64,000 nucleotides of DNA from the NCBI GenBank assembly GCA_012845835.1, contig JABAKD010000012.1, positions 1,760,620-1,824,619 of the forward strand, given 5' to 3'. The translations under genes and the position numbers were made by a program. The notes beneath the pieces were generated by a model that ran no database searches, was not told the DNA's origin, and worked only from the letters and a program-made list of their open reading frames with translations. Position 1 is the first letter of the stretch. Every line of letters begins with the position of its first letter. Shown piece by piece: positions 1 through 9,400 of this stretch. Source of the DNA: Undaria pinnatifida (Eukaryota > Sar > Phaeophyceae > Laminariales > Alariaceae).

Positions 1-119
1 AATACCTCACCCCCAAAATGACTTCGAATGCATTCGTTCGCACAACCCGACCAAGCCTTCTATGCCCTAGTCCACAACAAATGAAATGTACTCGTGAAAT
101 GACTTCATTGACCGGCAGT

Positions 120-480
120 TCCTCACATGAGGAACTCAATCGCCCAGGGACTTTTTGGCGCAATCCTACAACTGCAACCCCTACCGTGGGATGACTCTTC
201 TTTGAATGGATGTCCCATGACATGTCTCATGGGATGTCGTATGGGATGAACGGTTTCCCACGAGCATGAGACGCCATGTCCCGTGGGACATGCAATGAAA
301 TGAACGACCTCCCATGAACATCTCATACGATGTGATATGGGATATATCCTATGGGGCGATGGACATTCCGTTGGAGGTGCGAATTGAGCTATGGACCATC
401 CCATTGAATGTGCCATGAGACGTCCATGGGATGCGCGACATCCGATATTATTGACATATATATCATGCCGTCCATGCCGC
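120..480. repeat. Degenerate palindromic CCCATGGG field, left part
   Basis: The stretch is packed with variants of the self-complementary word GTCCCATGGGAC (for example tcatgggatg, tcccgtgggaca, ccatgggatg), roughly every 10-20 bases and on both strands. The same texture resumes at 1085-1630 on the other side of a family A element. It looks like an old degenerate satellite split by that insertion. The ORFs across it have no protein-like composition. Confidence 0.6.
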
Positions 481-481
481 T

Positions 482-1084
482 GTTGTTGCAACCCCCCCCC
501 CCCCTCCCCCCTGCCCCCAACGTCCCCTACTTCTCCACTACCCGCACCATCGCCTAGATAGACCTAGCACCACGCGTATAGCAAACCCCTACATCTACGC
601 GACCTAAAGCCCTCCCCCCCCCGCCTCCCCTCCCCCCCCGCCACATTCCCCCCCTGCCCCCAAAAGAAGAATATATAGTTTCCACGCACAAATTGAGCTG
701 CCCCACCTGCCCCCCCCCCCCCCCCCCCCCCCGCCCCCCCTTTTGATCAAAATCAGGCCCCCACGTCCTTAAAAACTCCGCCCTCCCCTCGCCGGTTATT
801 CGACTTGCAGGATTTATGATGCATTTCCTTCCACAGCTAGCTGTCAGATTTTTTCGTCCCCCTCAGAAACGGGTTTTATAGTTTCCGCGCACAGACTGCC
901 TAACATCACCCTGTTGACCCTGATAGCTACACTGTAGTTGCAAGGGGAGTCGCCGACCTATATCCTTAATGAGGACACACAACCCGTAATACGCGCGATC
1001 GGAGTATCATACACAGCTTGCAAAGATGAGTTTAGACCAAATATTCGATCTCACAGCTGGAGTGTATTTCACTTTTATAACATA
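482..1084 (-). repeat. Repeat family A, copy 1 (inserted in the palindrome field)
   Basis: Reading on the minus strand, it starts at the family A end (ACACTCCAGCTGTGAG type), passes the shared core 'cgatcgcgcgtatta', the 'ggtcggcgactcccctt' and 'aaacccgtttctgag' blocks and G-rich tracts, and reaches the 'gcatagatgtaggggtttgc' block. The plus strand therefore shows long C tracts at 485-760. The element interrupts the CCCATGGG field. An ORF here gives the peptide 'MQGESPTYILNEDTQPV', which recurs only because the repeat recurs. Confidence 0.75.
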
Positions 1085-1630
1085 TCATGGATCATCCTGT
1101 GGACCATCCCATGGGACAGCACATAGGGCGTTTGGAATCCCCATATGGTACATGCTATGGGAAGGCTCTAATGACTGCGGGACTTGCCGTAGAACAGCCT
1201 CGATGGGAAAGATCATCGGACAACCCATAGAGTGCTCGCCATCCCAAGGGACATCCCATATTGGTGCTTGGCATACCATAGATAGGATGTTCTTCACATT
1301 GTCCTATGAACATACGAAGTAGGACGTGCCTATCTGTGAGGTTATCACATGAGATGTCCCATAAATTTTCCCATGCTACTAAAGATTATATCCCACTATA
1401 TCTCATGGGCTATCCCATCCATGGCAACTTCGTACCAGGCATGCATGTATGAGAGATGCCGCACAAAAAGGGCTATACGGTATCATAAACGACCCATGGG
1501 GTGCCGTATGTTCCAACGGGCGTGTCGTGTGGAGATTCCTATACACTATCGCGTGATAAGCAATGGAAATGGTCCTCAGGGTGTTTCATGAGATGCCGTT
1601 GGATACGTCCACAACAAGAGGTCGAAGACA
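1085..1630. repeat. Degenerate palindromic CCCATGGG field, right part
   Basis: Continuation of the field at 120-480, with words such as catcccatgggacag, tctcatgggc, gacccatgggg and catcccatattgg. There is no fixed period. The spacing and divergence suggest an old array rather than a recent satellite. Confidence 0.55.
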
Positions 1631-1727
1631 ATAATAATGGGACACTCACACTCCCAACTTTTATTTTCAAGCTGCGTGTGATACTAGCGATACTCCGATC
1701 GCGCGTATTACTGGGGGTACATCTTCA

Positions 1728-1817
1728 TTAACCCCTTTAGAGCCCCCGAACCCCTCCTTATACTAAATCCAAGTAACTTTGTCCCCCAAAACGGGTTTCC
1801 AGTTGTAAAGGGGTTAA
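1728..1817 (+). mobile_element. TTAA-flanked mini-element D, copy 1
   Basis: An 82-bp segment flanked by TTAA on both sides, with inverted ends TTAACCCCTTTA and TAAAGGGGTTAA. Other family A copies read 'cctcattaaggatata' at this point; here the TTAA is duplicated around the insert. TTAA duplication is the signature of the piggyBac superfamily (family knowledge), so this is probably a very small non-autonomous piggyBac-type element. A second clean copy lies at 59627-59696. Confidence 0.75.
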
Positions 1818-2214
1818 GGATGTAGGTCGGCGACTCTCCTTAGGATCACGATGTACCTTGAACCAGGTCAAGAAGGTGATGTTGACCAATCTGTGCACGA
1901 AAACAAAGAAAAAAGGTTTTTGAGGGGGATAGGATCTGACGCTGTGGAACGAACGCATCAGCTTACCATGTATTTCCGGTAGTAAGTCGTATAACCGACG
2001 AGGGGAGGGCGGAGTCTTTAGGGGAAGGGGCGGGGCTGGGGGAAATTGAAAAGGAGGTGCGGGGGGGGGGGGTCAATCTGCCATTGAGGGGGGGAAAATC
2101 TGACGGCTATGGACGGAATGCACCAGCTTGTTGCGCATTCATTTCCTGTAACACCCGTATAACCGGTGAAGCAAGGGTGGAGTTTTGGAGGGGAGGGGGG
2201 GGGGGGGGTTCTCA

Positions 2215-2335
2215 GTTTGTACATACCTGAACGGAACACATCGGGTTTTCACCAACCGGGAGGACATTGCTTGCACCAAGCGCGAATCGCCGTGAAGTGT
2301 TCGGCGAATCGCACACAGGGTGCACTGCACCCTTC
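2215..2335 (+). repeat. Small repeat G, copy 1
   Basis: The segment 'cgggttttcaccaaccgg', 'gacattgcttgcaccaagcg' and 'gccgtgaagtgttcggcga' matches 36240-36370 in the same order. Part of it also recurs near 24820-24880 ('gacggagcacgccaggtttt'). It is embedded in family A copy 2. No coding evidence. Confidence 0.5.
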
Positions 2336-2872
2336 CATGAAGGGGGGGAGGGGCTTTGAAAACGATGGGGCGAGGGGGTCGAATCAATATGCGCGCGGAA
2401 ACTATAAAACCCGCTTTTGAGGGGGACAAAATCTGGCGGCTGTAGAGCGAACGCATCAGTTTATCATGTATATCCTGCCAGTTATATAACCGGTGAGGGG
2501 AAGGCGGAGTTTTTCGGGGGTTGGAAGGGGGGAGGGGGGGCGGGGGGGACCATTATGTGCCTTTTGTTTTGAGCTGTGTGTGGCTGTCGTTGCGCCCTGG
2601 CACCTATAGAGGAACCGTTATTATGTATATATATCTCTTCCAGAACAGCAGCACATTATACCTGATCAGGTGTATTGTTTCATTTTCATGTTACATATAA
2701 TGTACCTGGTAGCCAATACCTTAAACACGTACAGTACATATCTGGGAACCTTCTGCTGGTTTGTATTATTAATACCAGTAGTTCGTATTTACGGGTTCTG
2801 TGTTGATGACGCAACCCAAAAAAATATACCTCGTATGAACATGGGCTTTTTGCGCCGGTTTTCGACTCTGTA

Positions 2873-3143
<271 letters not shown>

Positions 3144-3149
3144 GTTATT

Positions 3150-3560
3150 TTGGCATTATCGTACCTATACGTGTGAGGTTTCGATATCCAACACTACTAG
3201 TGCAAGTATAATATTCAGCCCGACGCTTGAAACGCACAATTTCAACAGATAGACAATTCCAAAAATCGAACGCAAAGGCCCGGAACGGCATCGGAAGATA
3301 GATGTGTGCAAGACCGACCGTCGTCGATACGGACCTTCGTTCGTTCCAACAAGGTCAGCGATGATAGTCGACGGCGACATATCTCATCAGCCAATCATGC
3401 TTTGCTGCAGCTTGAGGTGAGCGCTCTACTGCACTCCCGCACGAGGTGTGCAACTCCTTCAACTAAATTCAAGGCAAGGCCATCGGAAAAGCCGGCCTCA
3501 GTTTTTCGAAGATCACGAGTTGTATATATATAGTCTATGTGCTGATAATATCATATATTA
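3150..3560. other. No gene recognised
   Basis: Mixed-composition sequence between the hexamer satellite and the fold-back element. Short ORFs only, with no recognisable domain or repeat. Confidence 0.4.
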
Positions 3561-3918
3561 TAAAAAATGAAAATACACTCCAGCTGTGAGATCGAAGATT
3601 TCGTCGAAACTCATCTTTGCAAGCTGTGTGTGATACTCCGATCGCGCGCATTACGAGTTGTGTGTCCTCATTAAGGATATAGGTCGGCGACTCCCCTTAC
3701 AACTACAGTGTAGCCATCAGGGTCAAATGTGATATATATCACCCTGTTGACCCTAATAGCTACACCGTAGTTGCAAGGGGAGTCGCCGACCTATATCCTT
3801 AACGAGGACACACAACCCGTAATACGCGCGATCGGAGTATCACACATAGCTTGCAAAGATGAGTTTCGACAAAATCTTCGATCTCACAGCTGGAGTGTAT
3901 TTTCATTTTTTATAAAAT
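3560..3918. mobile_element. Fold-back element of family A (A3)
   Basis: Two arms of about 170 bases (3560-3730 and about 3752-3918) are near-perfect inverted copies of the first ~170 bases of family A. They meet at a short AT-rich spacer (gatatatatc). Each arm runs from the 'ataaaaaatgaaaatacac' end through the 'cgatcgcgcg' core to 'gtagccatcagggtcaa'. RNA or single-stranded DNA from it would form one long hairpin. No coding capacity. Confidence 0.85.
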
Positions 3919-4099
3919 ATACTCCGAGTATTAGTCTGTCTAGTCTATATGCATTTTCTCAATCACTCCTCAACCCTCCCCTATTCGGAGCCCTTGATGT
4001 GTGCCGACGCGCACGCGGAGCTCTGTGCATATTTACAGAGGCAGGTGTCCGACTCACGTCAAACCTTTTCCCCCACGCCTAATGTTGACATTTTGTTGC

Positions 4100-4670
4100 A
4101 CACGTGAACACGCCATCGGCGGGGGGATGCCCACTCCATTCGCCGCGCAGCTGTTGCTTCTGCTGCTCTCTCCGTGCAGGTAAGAGAGATGGCATCTACA
4201 TCTTTTTTGCCCAGTTTTTATGGGCCACTGCTGTCAAGGAAAAAGGGGATGATATATTAGTCCGTCAGACCACTGACAAGAGGTTAACCTATCGCCTACC
4301 CGAACTATGCCTTATAACACTCTTCTCTCCCCCCCCCCCCCCCACCCTGAAACGGCGGGATAGCAGGGTCGGCCGAATGTACGACTGTACGAGCAAACGT
4401 GTCAGTATATCCACGTGGTTCCATTCCCTGGGTATACACGGGGGAGAGTATGTTTCATGTTCGACACGGGACGGGGAAAGTCGTAAAAGTTTGCTATTAA
4501 AACAAGTATGGATTGGTGGTTGAGTGGTGAGATTCGAACCCACGACCCAAAAATCCATGGTCAGTCGACGACGCCATTTGTTAAGGTTATCAAAATGTGT
4601 TAGTCTGTTAGACCACTGACTGGTGAAAGGTTAGCCAAGTAATTACCCAAACTAAGCTTTGCAACACAAC
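4100..4670. repeat. Region with a short direct duplication and a tRNA-like fragment
   Basis: A ~65-bp segment at 4255-4320 ('tagtccgtcagaccactgac') recurs at 4600-4670 ('tagtctgttagaccactgac'). On the minus strand, 4510-4600 contains 'tggcgtcgtcgactg' followed about 25 bases later by 'gggttcgaatctcacc'. These resemble tRNA A and B boxes, so this may be a tRNA-derived SINE head or tRNA relic. A full cloverleaf could not be built. Confidence 0.4.
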
Positions 4671-4699
4671 AGCGTGACATTATAAGCAGCAGTAGTACA

Positions 4700-5515
4700 G
4701 GAGTGGCATGGATTAAATACCCCGCAGAGAAAGGCATTTCGTGCCCGCAGTGTTCTGATGGGTCAAGTTTTGAGTAGAATTTTAGTTGCACTCGTCGGAG
4801 CTCTCGCGTGCACAACAAGCCGCGCTTGTGATATGTATGTGTAGTACGCAAGTGTATGCTGCTGCATTCAGATCATACTTTTCGCATGGTATGAATGTGT
4901 GCATCTCGTATGAATATGTGTATAATAGCTATAAACATGCGTTGGTGTGCGCGGCAAGGGTATTATAATAACACTCCTTTGCGCCGGCTGCCAGCCAATT
5001 CGTTATATTTCCCCATTTTTTTCTTTAGAACCCTCCCCTATTTCAAGCACATTTTGAAGGTAAGCGCTTGTTGCAGTGATCGATTAGATCTAAGTAGTAG
5101 TACATTTTTGTCATCTTCTGAAGGAAAACAATTTGCTTGGTGTCCCTCCTAGGCAGAGAAGAAGCGAGTATGTTTGTTTAGAATTATTGTCTCCTCAACG
5201 ACTTAGACTATACGATGAACTCACACCTCCAAGTCGGCACCGTGACCCAGTTCGACCTGACACCGTGACCATCCTGTATAATAATCCTGTACAACAATTG
5301 AAATGGTCCATAGAATAACCTCGGAGCCTTTTCCTTGGTTCAGAGTAAGTAAGTCCTAAAAACACGTCGTACGTGTAGATACAATCACCGGACGTTCAAC
5401 GCTTTGTTTTACTCTCAGGAATATAATCGGTTCTGTGATACCAGGTACGAACATACAATGATTTAGTTTACGACAGCTGATTTACGGCAAAGGACACCGA
5501 GGTGTCGACGCCAGT
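4700..5515. other. No gene recognised
   Basis: About 800 bases with only short ORFs and no recognised repeat. A TACCAGGTA word occurs at 5439-5447. Confidence 0.4.
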
Positions 5516-5519
5516 TATT

Positions 5520-5850
5520 TATAACGCCGGTCGCCCAGGTGGCGTGTCAGGTTATTATCCTCGAGCCCGATATGGGTCCGTTTCGTGAGTTCGAGCCCCG
5601 CCGAGTGCATACATACGCGAGTATAAATTCGTTGGGACTTTTTCTTGTGCACAAATGGACTTGCGGAAAGCGCGAGAGAGCGTGAGTTAGCCACTCGATG
5701 AAAAATCGACGAGCAGTGGGATTGCTGAAACCCTATGCGCGATAAAAATTGAAGGCAAGAACCGGGGGGGAGAAGGGACGACACCTGTGACCACGGCTTG
5801 TCCAGAAGCTGGAAAGTAAAAGTGTGAAAGGAAAAAAAAAAGAAACGAAA
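5520..5850 (+). mobile_element. tRNA-derived SINE, family E, copy 1
   Basis: The 5' head (5523-5605) has an A-box-like 'ggtggcgtgtcagg' and a B-box-like 'gagttcgagcccc' spaced as in a tRNA with a long variable arm. A unique body of about 220 bases follows, ending in 'cttgtccagaagctgg' and an A-rich tail (gaaaggaaaaaaaaaag). Four more copies, all on the minus strand, lie at about 7280, 34350, 35395 and 41860. Tail plus internal Pol III promoter is the SINE layout. Confidence 0.75.
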
Positions 5851-5859
5851 CGGAGCAAG

Positions 5860-6288
5860 CATAGTAATCTAGACTAATAATGCGTAGTCCTGTTCGCTAC
5901 TACTACTTCGTACCTGTTTGTTTCGATATTTTACAAAAAACGAAAAACGTCAGCTGTGAGTGCGACCGATTGAATGGCCATTAGAACAAATTACGCCGCG
6001 CGCCTTGTTCAGCAGTGCAGGTGGAACATCGTACACTTTATCATGTTAATTGATGAGTTTCAGGTTTGTCATGGTGCGTAGGTTACCTGATTTTGGTTTC
6101 GGTCGTCGGTTTTCTTCTTTTTACACTACGTATTAGTAATTGTTGGTGCAATAATGTGTGTGCGTGATTGACATTGAAGGTAATGATATCCTGTGCAATG
6201 CCCAATGGCAGCAATAATATTGACAACAATCAATGCGTGTTGGTGCGAAATACATACGCACGCGTTTGGACGTTTCACTACAGAACAG
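5860..6288. other. Upstream region of the plus-strand membrane-protein gene
   Basis: The frame leading into the exon at 6289 is open back to about 6172, so an in-frame N-terminal extension containing 'SCAMPNGSNNIDNNQC' is possible. The paralogue has a stop at the equivalent place and a good ctgcag acceptor, so an intron ending at 6288 is preferred. The first exon was not identified. Confidence 0.35.
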
Positions 6289-6401
6289 GCGTGGCGCTGT
6301 TAGCGGCGGACAGCTTGTTCGCCGGATCATGGATCTTTCACAACATGCACACCTTTCAGACAATCGCTGTCGAATCTTCGCTCGGGCGGTTGAACAGTCA
6401 G
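6289..6401 (+). CDS. Membrane-protein gene (+), exon a
   Basis: Acceptor cagaacag at 6281-6288 and donor CAG|gtgact at 6402. It encodes 37 complete codons beginning VALLAADSLFAGSW and ending in NSQ. The paralogous exon at 30615-30727 has the same length and 18 of 37 identical residues. The first two bases complete a codon from an unidentified upstream exon. Confidence 0.72.
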
Positions 6402-9400
6402 GTGACTTTATTTTACCGCGGATTTTGAAACGCATCACAAGTAAGTGCGCTTATATCGTATGTCGTAGAGTACAAGCGTGCAACTTTCGATGATGATAGG
6501 ATATGCTGCTATGTGCGCGCCGTACAGCTTCTTGCGAAGGTTGCGTTGTACGCTCTCCCTAAATGCAAGAGAGCTCGGGAAGAAACTTCGTGCCGATGGT
6601 TTCGGAGCATTTTCAATATTTTTCTCACCTCGGGCAAGGCTAACCATACAAGTAAAAAAAAAAATAGTCGCGTCACTTTTTGATATAATAAGGAGGTGCA
6701 TTGTATCCATGTATGACAGGGCACGACAGGTGATGATTCTCCGCGTGCATCACCATACCTGGTATGTTCAACTGCTGTGTACCGTGCTTGGTGGGGGGAA
6801 TTCCAATCTCGTATACTAGTACACCGGTTTATGGGTGGTACGACATGTCCTCACGACAAAAGTACCGCGAGATTCCTTAGTCGGATAATCCGAGGGGTCA
6901 CTTCCCTTTGCCATCATCTTGTGATCTATGGGTAAAACTAGTGGAATATCGGTGTTGTAGTGGAGGATGTTCTGATACGTGCACCCTTTTTCGAGAACCA
7001 TCCAGTGGCAGTATATGTGTACAGTAGGTGGCCCTATATAGTGCGGTTCATATAGTGCGGGTGTCCGATATTGTGCGGGTGAAATCGTTTGGCTTAATAT
7101 AGACCCCTCTATAGTGGCCGGTTGATATATAGTGCGGGTGCACGGTATAGTGCGGATAATTTTTCGTGACACATACCCGCACTATGTAAGGCCACCTACT
7201 GTGTATGTACTGACCCGCACTATACAGGGCCACCTACTGTATATGTACTGATGCTAGGGTCAGATATTATTTATTTTTCACAAACATCTATCTGTTTTCA
7301 GCTTCTTCTGGACAAGCCGTGGTCACAGGTGTCGTCCTTTCCCCCCCCCCCCCCCGGTTCTTGCCTTCAAGTTTTATCGCGCATAGGCTTCAGCATTCCC
7401 ACTGCTCGTCGCGTTTCATCGGGTGTTGCTAACTCACGCTCCCGCGCTTTCCGCAAGTCAATTCATGCACAAGAAAAACTCCCCACGAATTTATCCGAGT
7501 ATGCACTCGGGGGGATTCGAACTCACGAAACTTACCTATTATACCAGGCTCGAGGATAATAACCTGACGCATACGCCACGGAGGCAACCAGTTATATACT
7601 ACTTTGTCGTATGGTATCAAAGGAAGAGTAACGACTTTTGTGTTGGTGTATGATATAATACCTGGAACATAATGAAAGTCAAAGTACACCCCAGCTGTGA
7701 GATCGAAGATTTCAGTTCGTCGAAACTCATCTTAGCAAGCTGTGTGTGGTACTCCGATCGCGCGTATTACTGGGTGTGTGTCCTCATGAAGGGTAGAGGT
7801 CGACGACTCCCCTTGAAACTGCAGCGTAGCTTGTACCACGGTCAACAGGGTGATGTTAGTCAGTCTGTGCGCGGAAACTATAAAACCCGTTTTCGAAGTG
7901 GACAAAATCTAACCGCTGTTGAAGGAAATTCATCAGTTTATCAAGTGTAAACTGTAAGTCGTATAACCGGTGAAGGGAGGGCGGAGATTTTAAGGGCGTG
8001 GGGGCCGGGGTTTGAACAAGTGGGAGTGGGGGGGAGGGGGGGGGGGGGGGAACTTAATCTGTGCGCGGAAACCCATAAATTCTTGAAAGGGACAAACCTG
8101 ACGGTTGTGGAGGGAATGCATCAGTTTATAATGTATGCCATGCATGTCGTAAACCGGTGAGGCGAGGGCAGAGTGTTCGAAAGGTGGAGGGGGGGGGGAT
8201 TCCCAACACCTTTACGTCGCATAAATGTATATATGCTAGGAGCTTGCTATACGCAGGATGCTAGACGATAGTGCGGGTGGTGGGGATGTAAGGGGCGTGG
8301 GGGGAGGGGTTGAATTGGAGCTACGGCATGGATGGCTAGAAAGTATATCGTATGACAACCAGCATATAGGAATATCAATATTATTGTGGTAGGATAGGGC
8401 AAATGCCAATAGTGTGGCATACGAGCCTCTGTGGGCGTTTATGCAATTGCGACAACGAGGAAATTGGGCTCGGGACGGGTGACCCCCCACTGCTGCGCTA
8501 ACTTCTTCTTTTTATTACTTTCTTTGTTGCGAACAGCACGAACGTCTACGACCGCATATAACGGGTGGGAGTCACTCGCCGAGTGACCTCGAGCCACTTC
8601 GAGCAAAGGTCTCAAAAGTAAAGTAAACCCCTACCGTGAGCATTGGTCTAATGTATGACTTGTATAAATTGTATAAATTGTATGAATTGTATGCATTGTA
8701 TGAATTGTATGTAATGTATGATTTGTATGATTTTTATGATTTTTATGAAGTGTATGACGTGTATGAATTGTATGACTTGTATTATTTGTATTATTTGTAT
8801 TATTTGTATGAAGTGTATGAATTGCGTCGGGACAAGAAACACTGCGATACGGGTAGCAGCTGAGTGATTTAATCAAAAACCGTTTCTGATTGATGGGCCA
8901 CTCCACTCAATGGCGGAAGTACTCAACATCCATTGAGGCATAATTTGATCTTAGCACCTGTTCCTCGTTTTGCGCAGTTTATCTGCATCTCAGCGTCAGT
9001 TTTAGGGACGATATAGAGGAAAGTATAGAGTATAGTGTAGAGTAGAGTATATATTAGAGTACATAGAGTAGCATATGATATAACTGATTCTACCATAGTC
9101 CCCTCGAAACCAGCGATTTTCTTCCACGAACGTTTCCTATTAAACGGCTGCTCGACACCAGAAAGGACGATATGAAAAATGCAATCTTCATATATATTCT
9201 TGTGCCGTGCAACAAAAAAAAGGACTGTCGAACGATGACGTCGGGGGAGCACGGGGCGCCGTATTTCAGGAGGTACGACCGGTACCATAGGAGCTGGTTT
9301 TGAAACCGGCGATTTCAGTATGAATGAAGAATTGGGGGGGCTACCGAAGGACGACTCATATAGAGTATAGTATATATAGAGGAAAAAATCCGACGTTCTT

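Larger units (their letters stand above)
1640..2555 (+). repeat. Repeat family A, copy 2 (carries mini-element D)
   Basis: Plus-strand A copy facing copy 1 across the palindrome field. It has the core 'ctccgatcgcgcgtatta', two rounds of the internal module ('gacggctgtgga...', 'gtataaccggtgagg', 'gggcggag') and several G tracts. The TTAA mini-element D is inserted at 1728-1817. A further segment of about 120 bases (2215-2335) belongs to another small repeat (family G), also seen near 36.2 kb. Confidence 0.75.

Noticed and set aside
4510-4600. tRNA gene on the minus strand
   Set aside because: A- and B-box-like words are present, but no matching acceptor stem or anticodon arm could be drawn; at most a SINE head or relic.
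8631-8906. Tyr/Leu-rich and Ile/His-rich ORFs on both strands
   Set aside because: Read-through of a 9-bp microsatellite.
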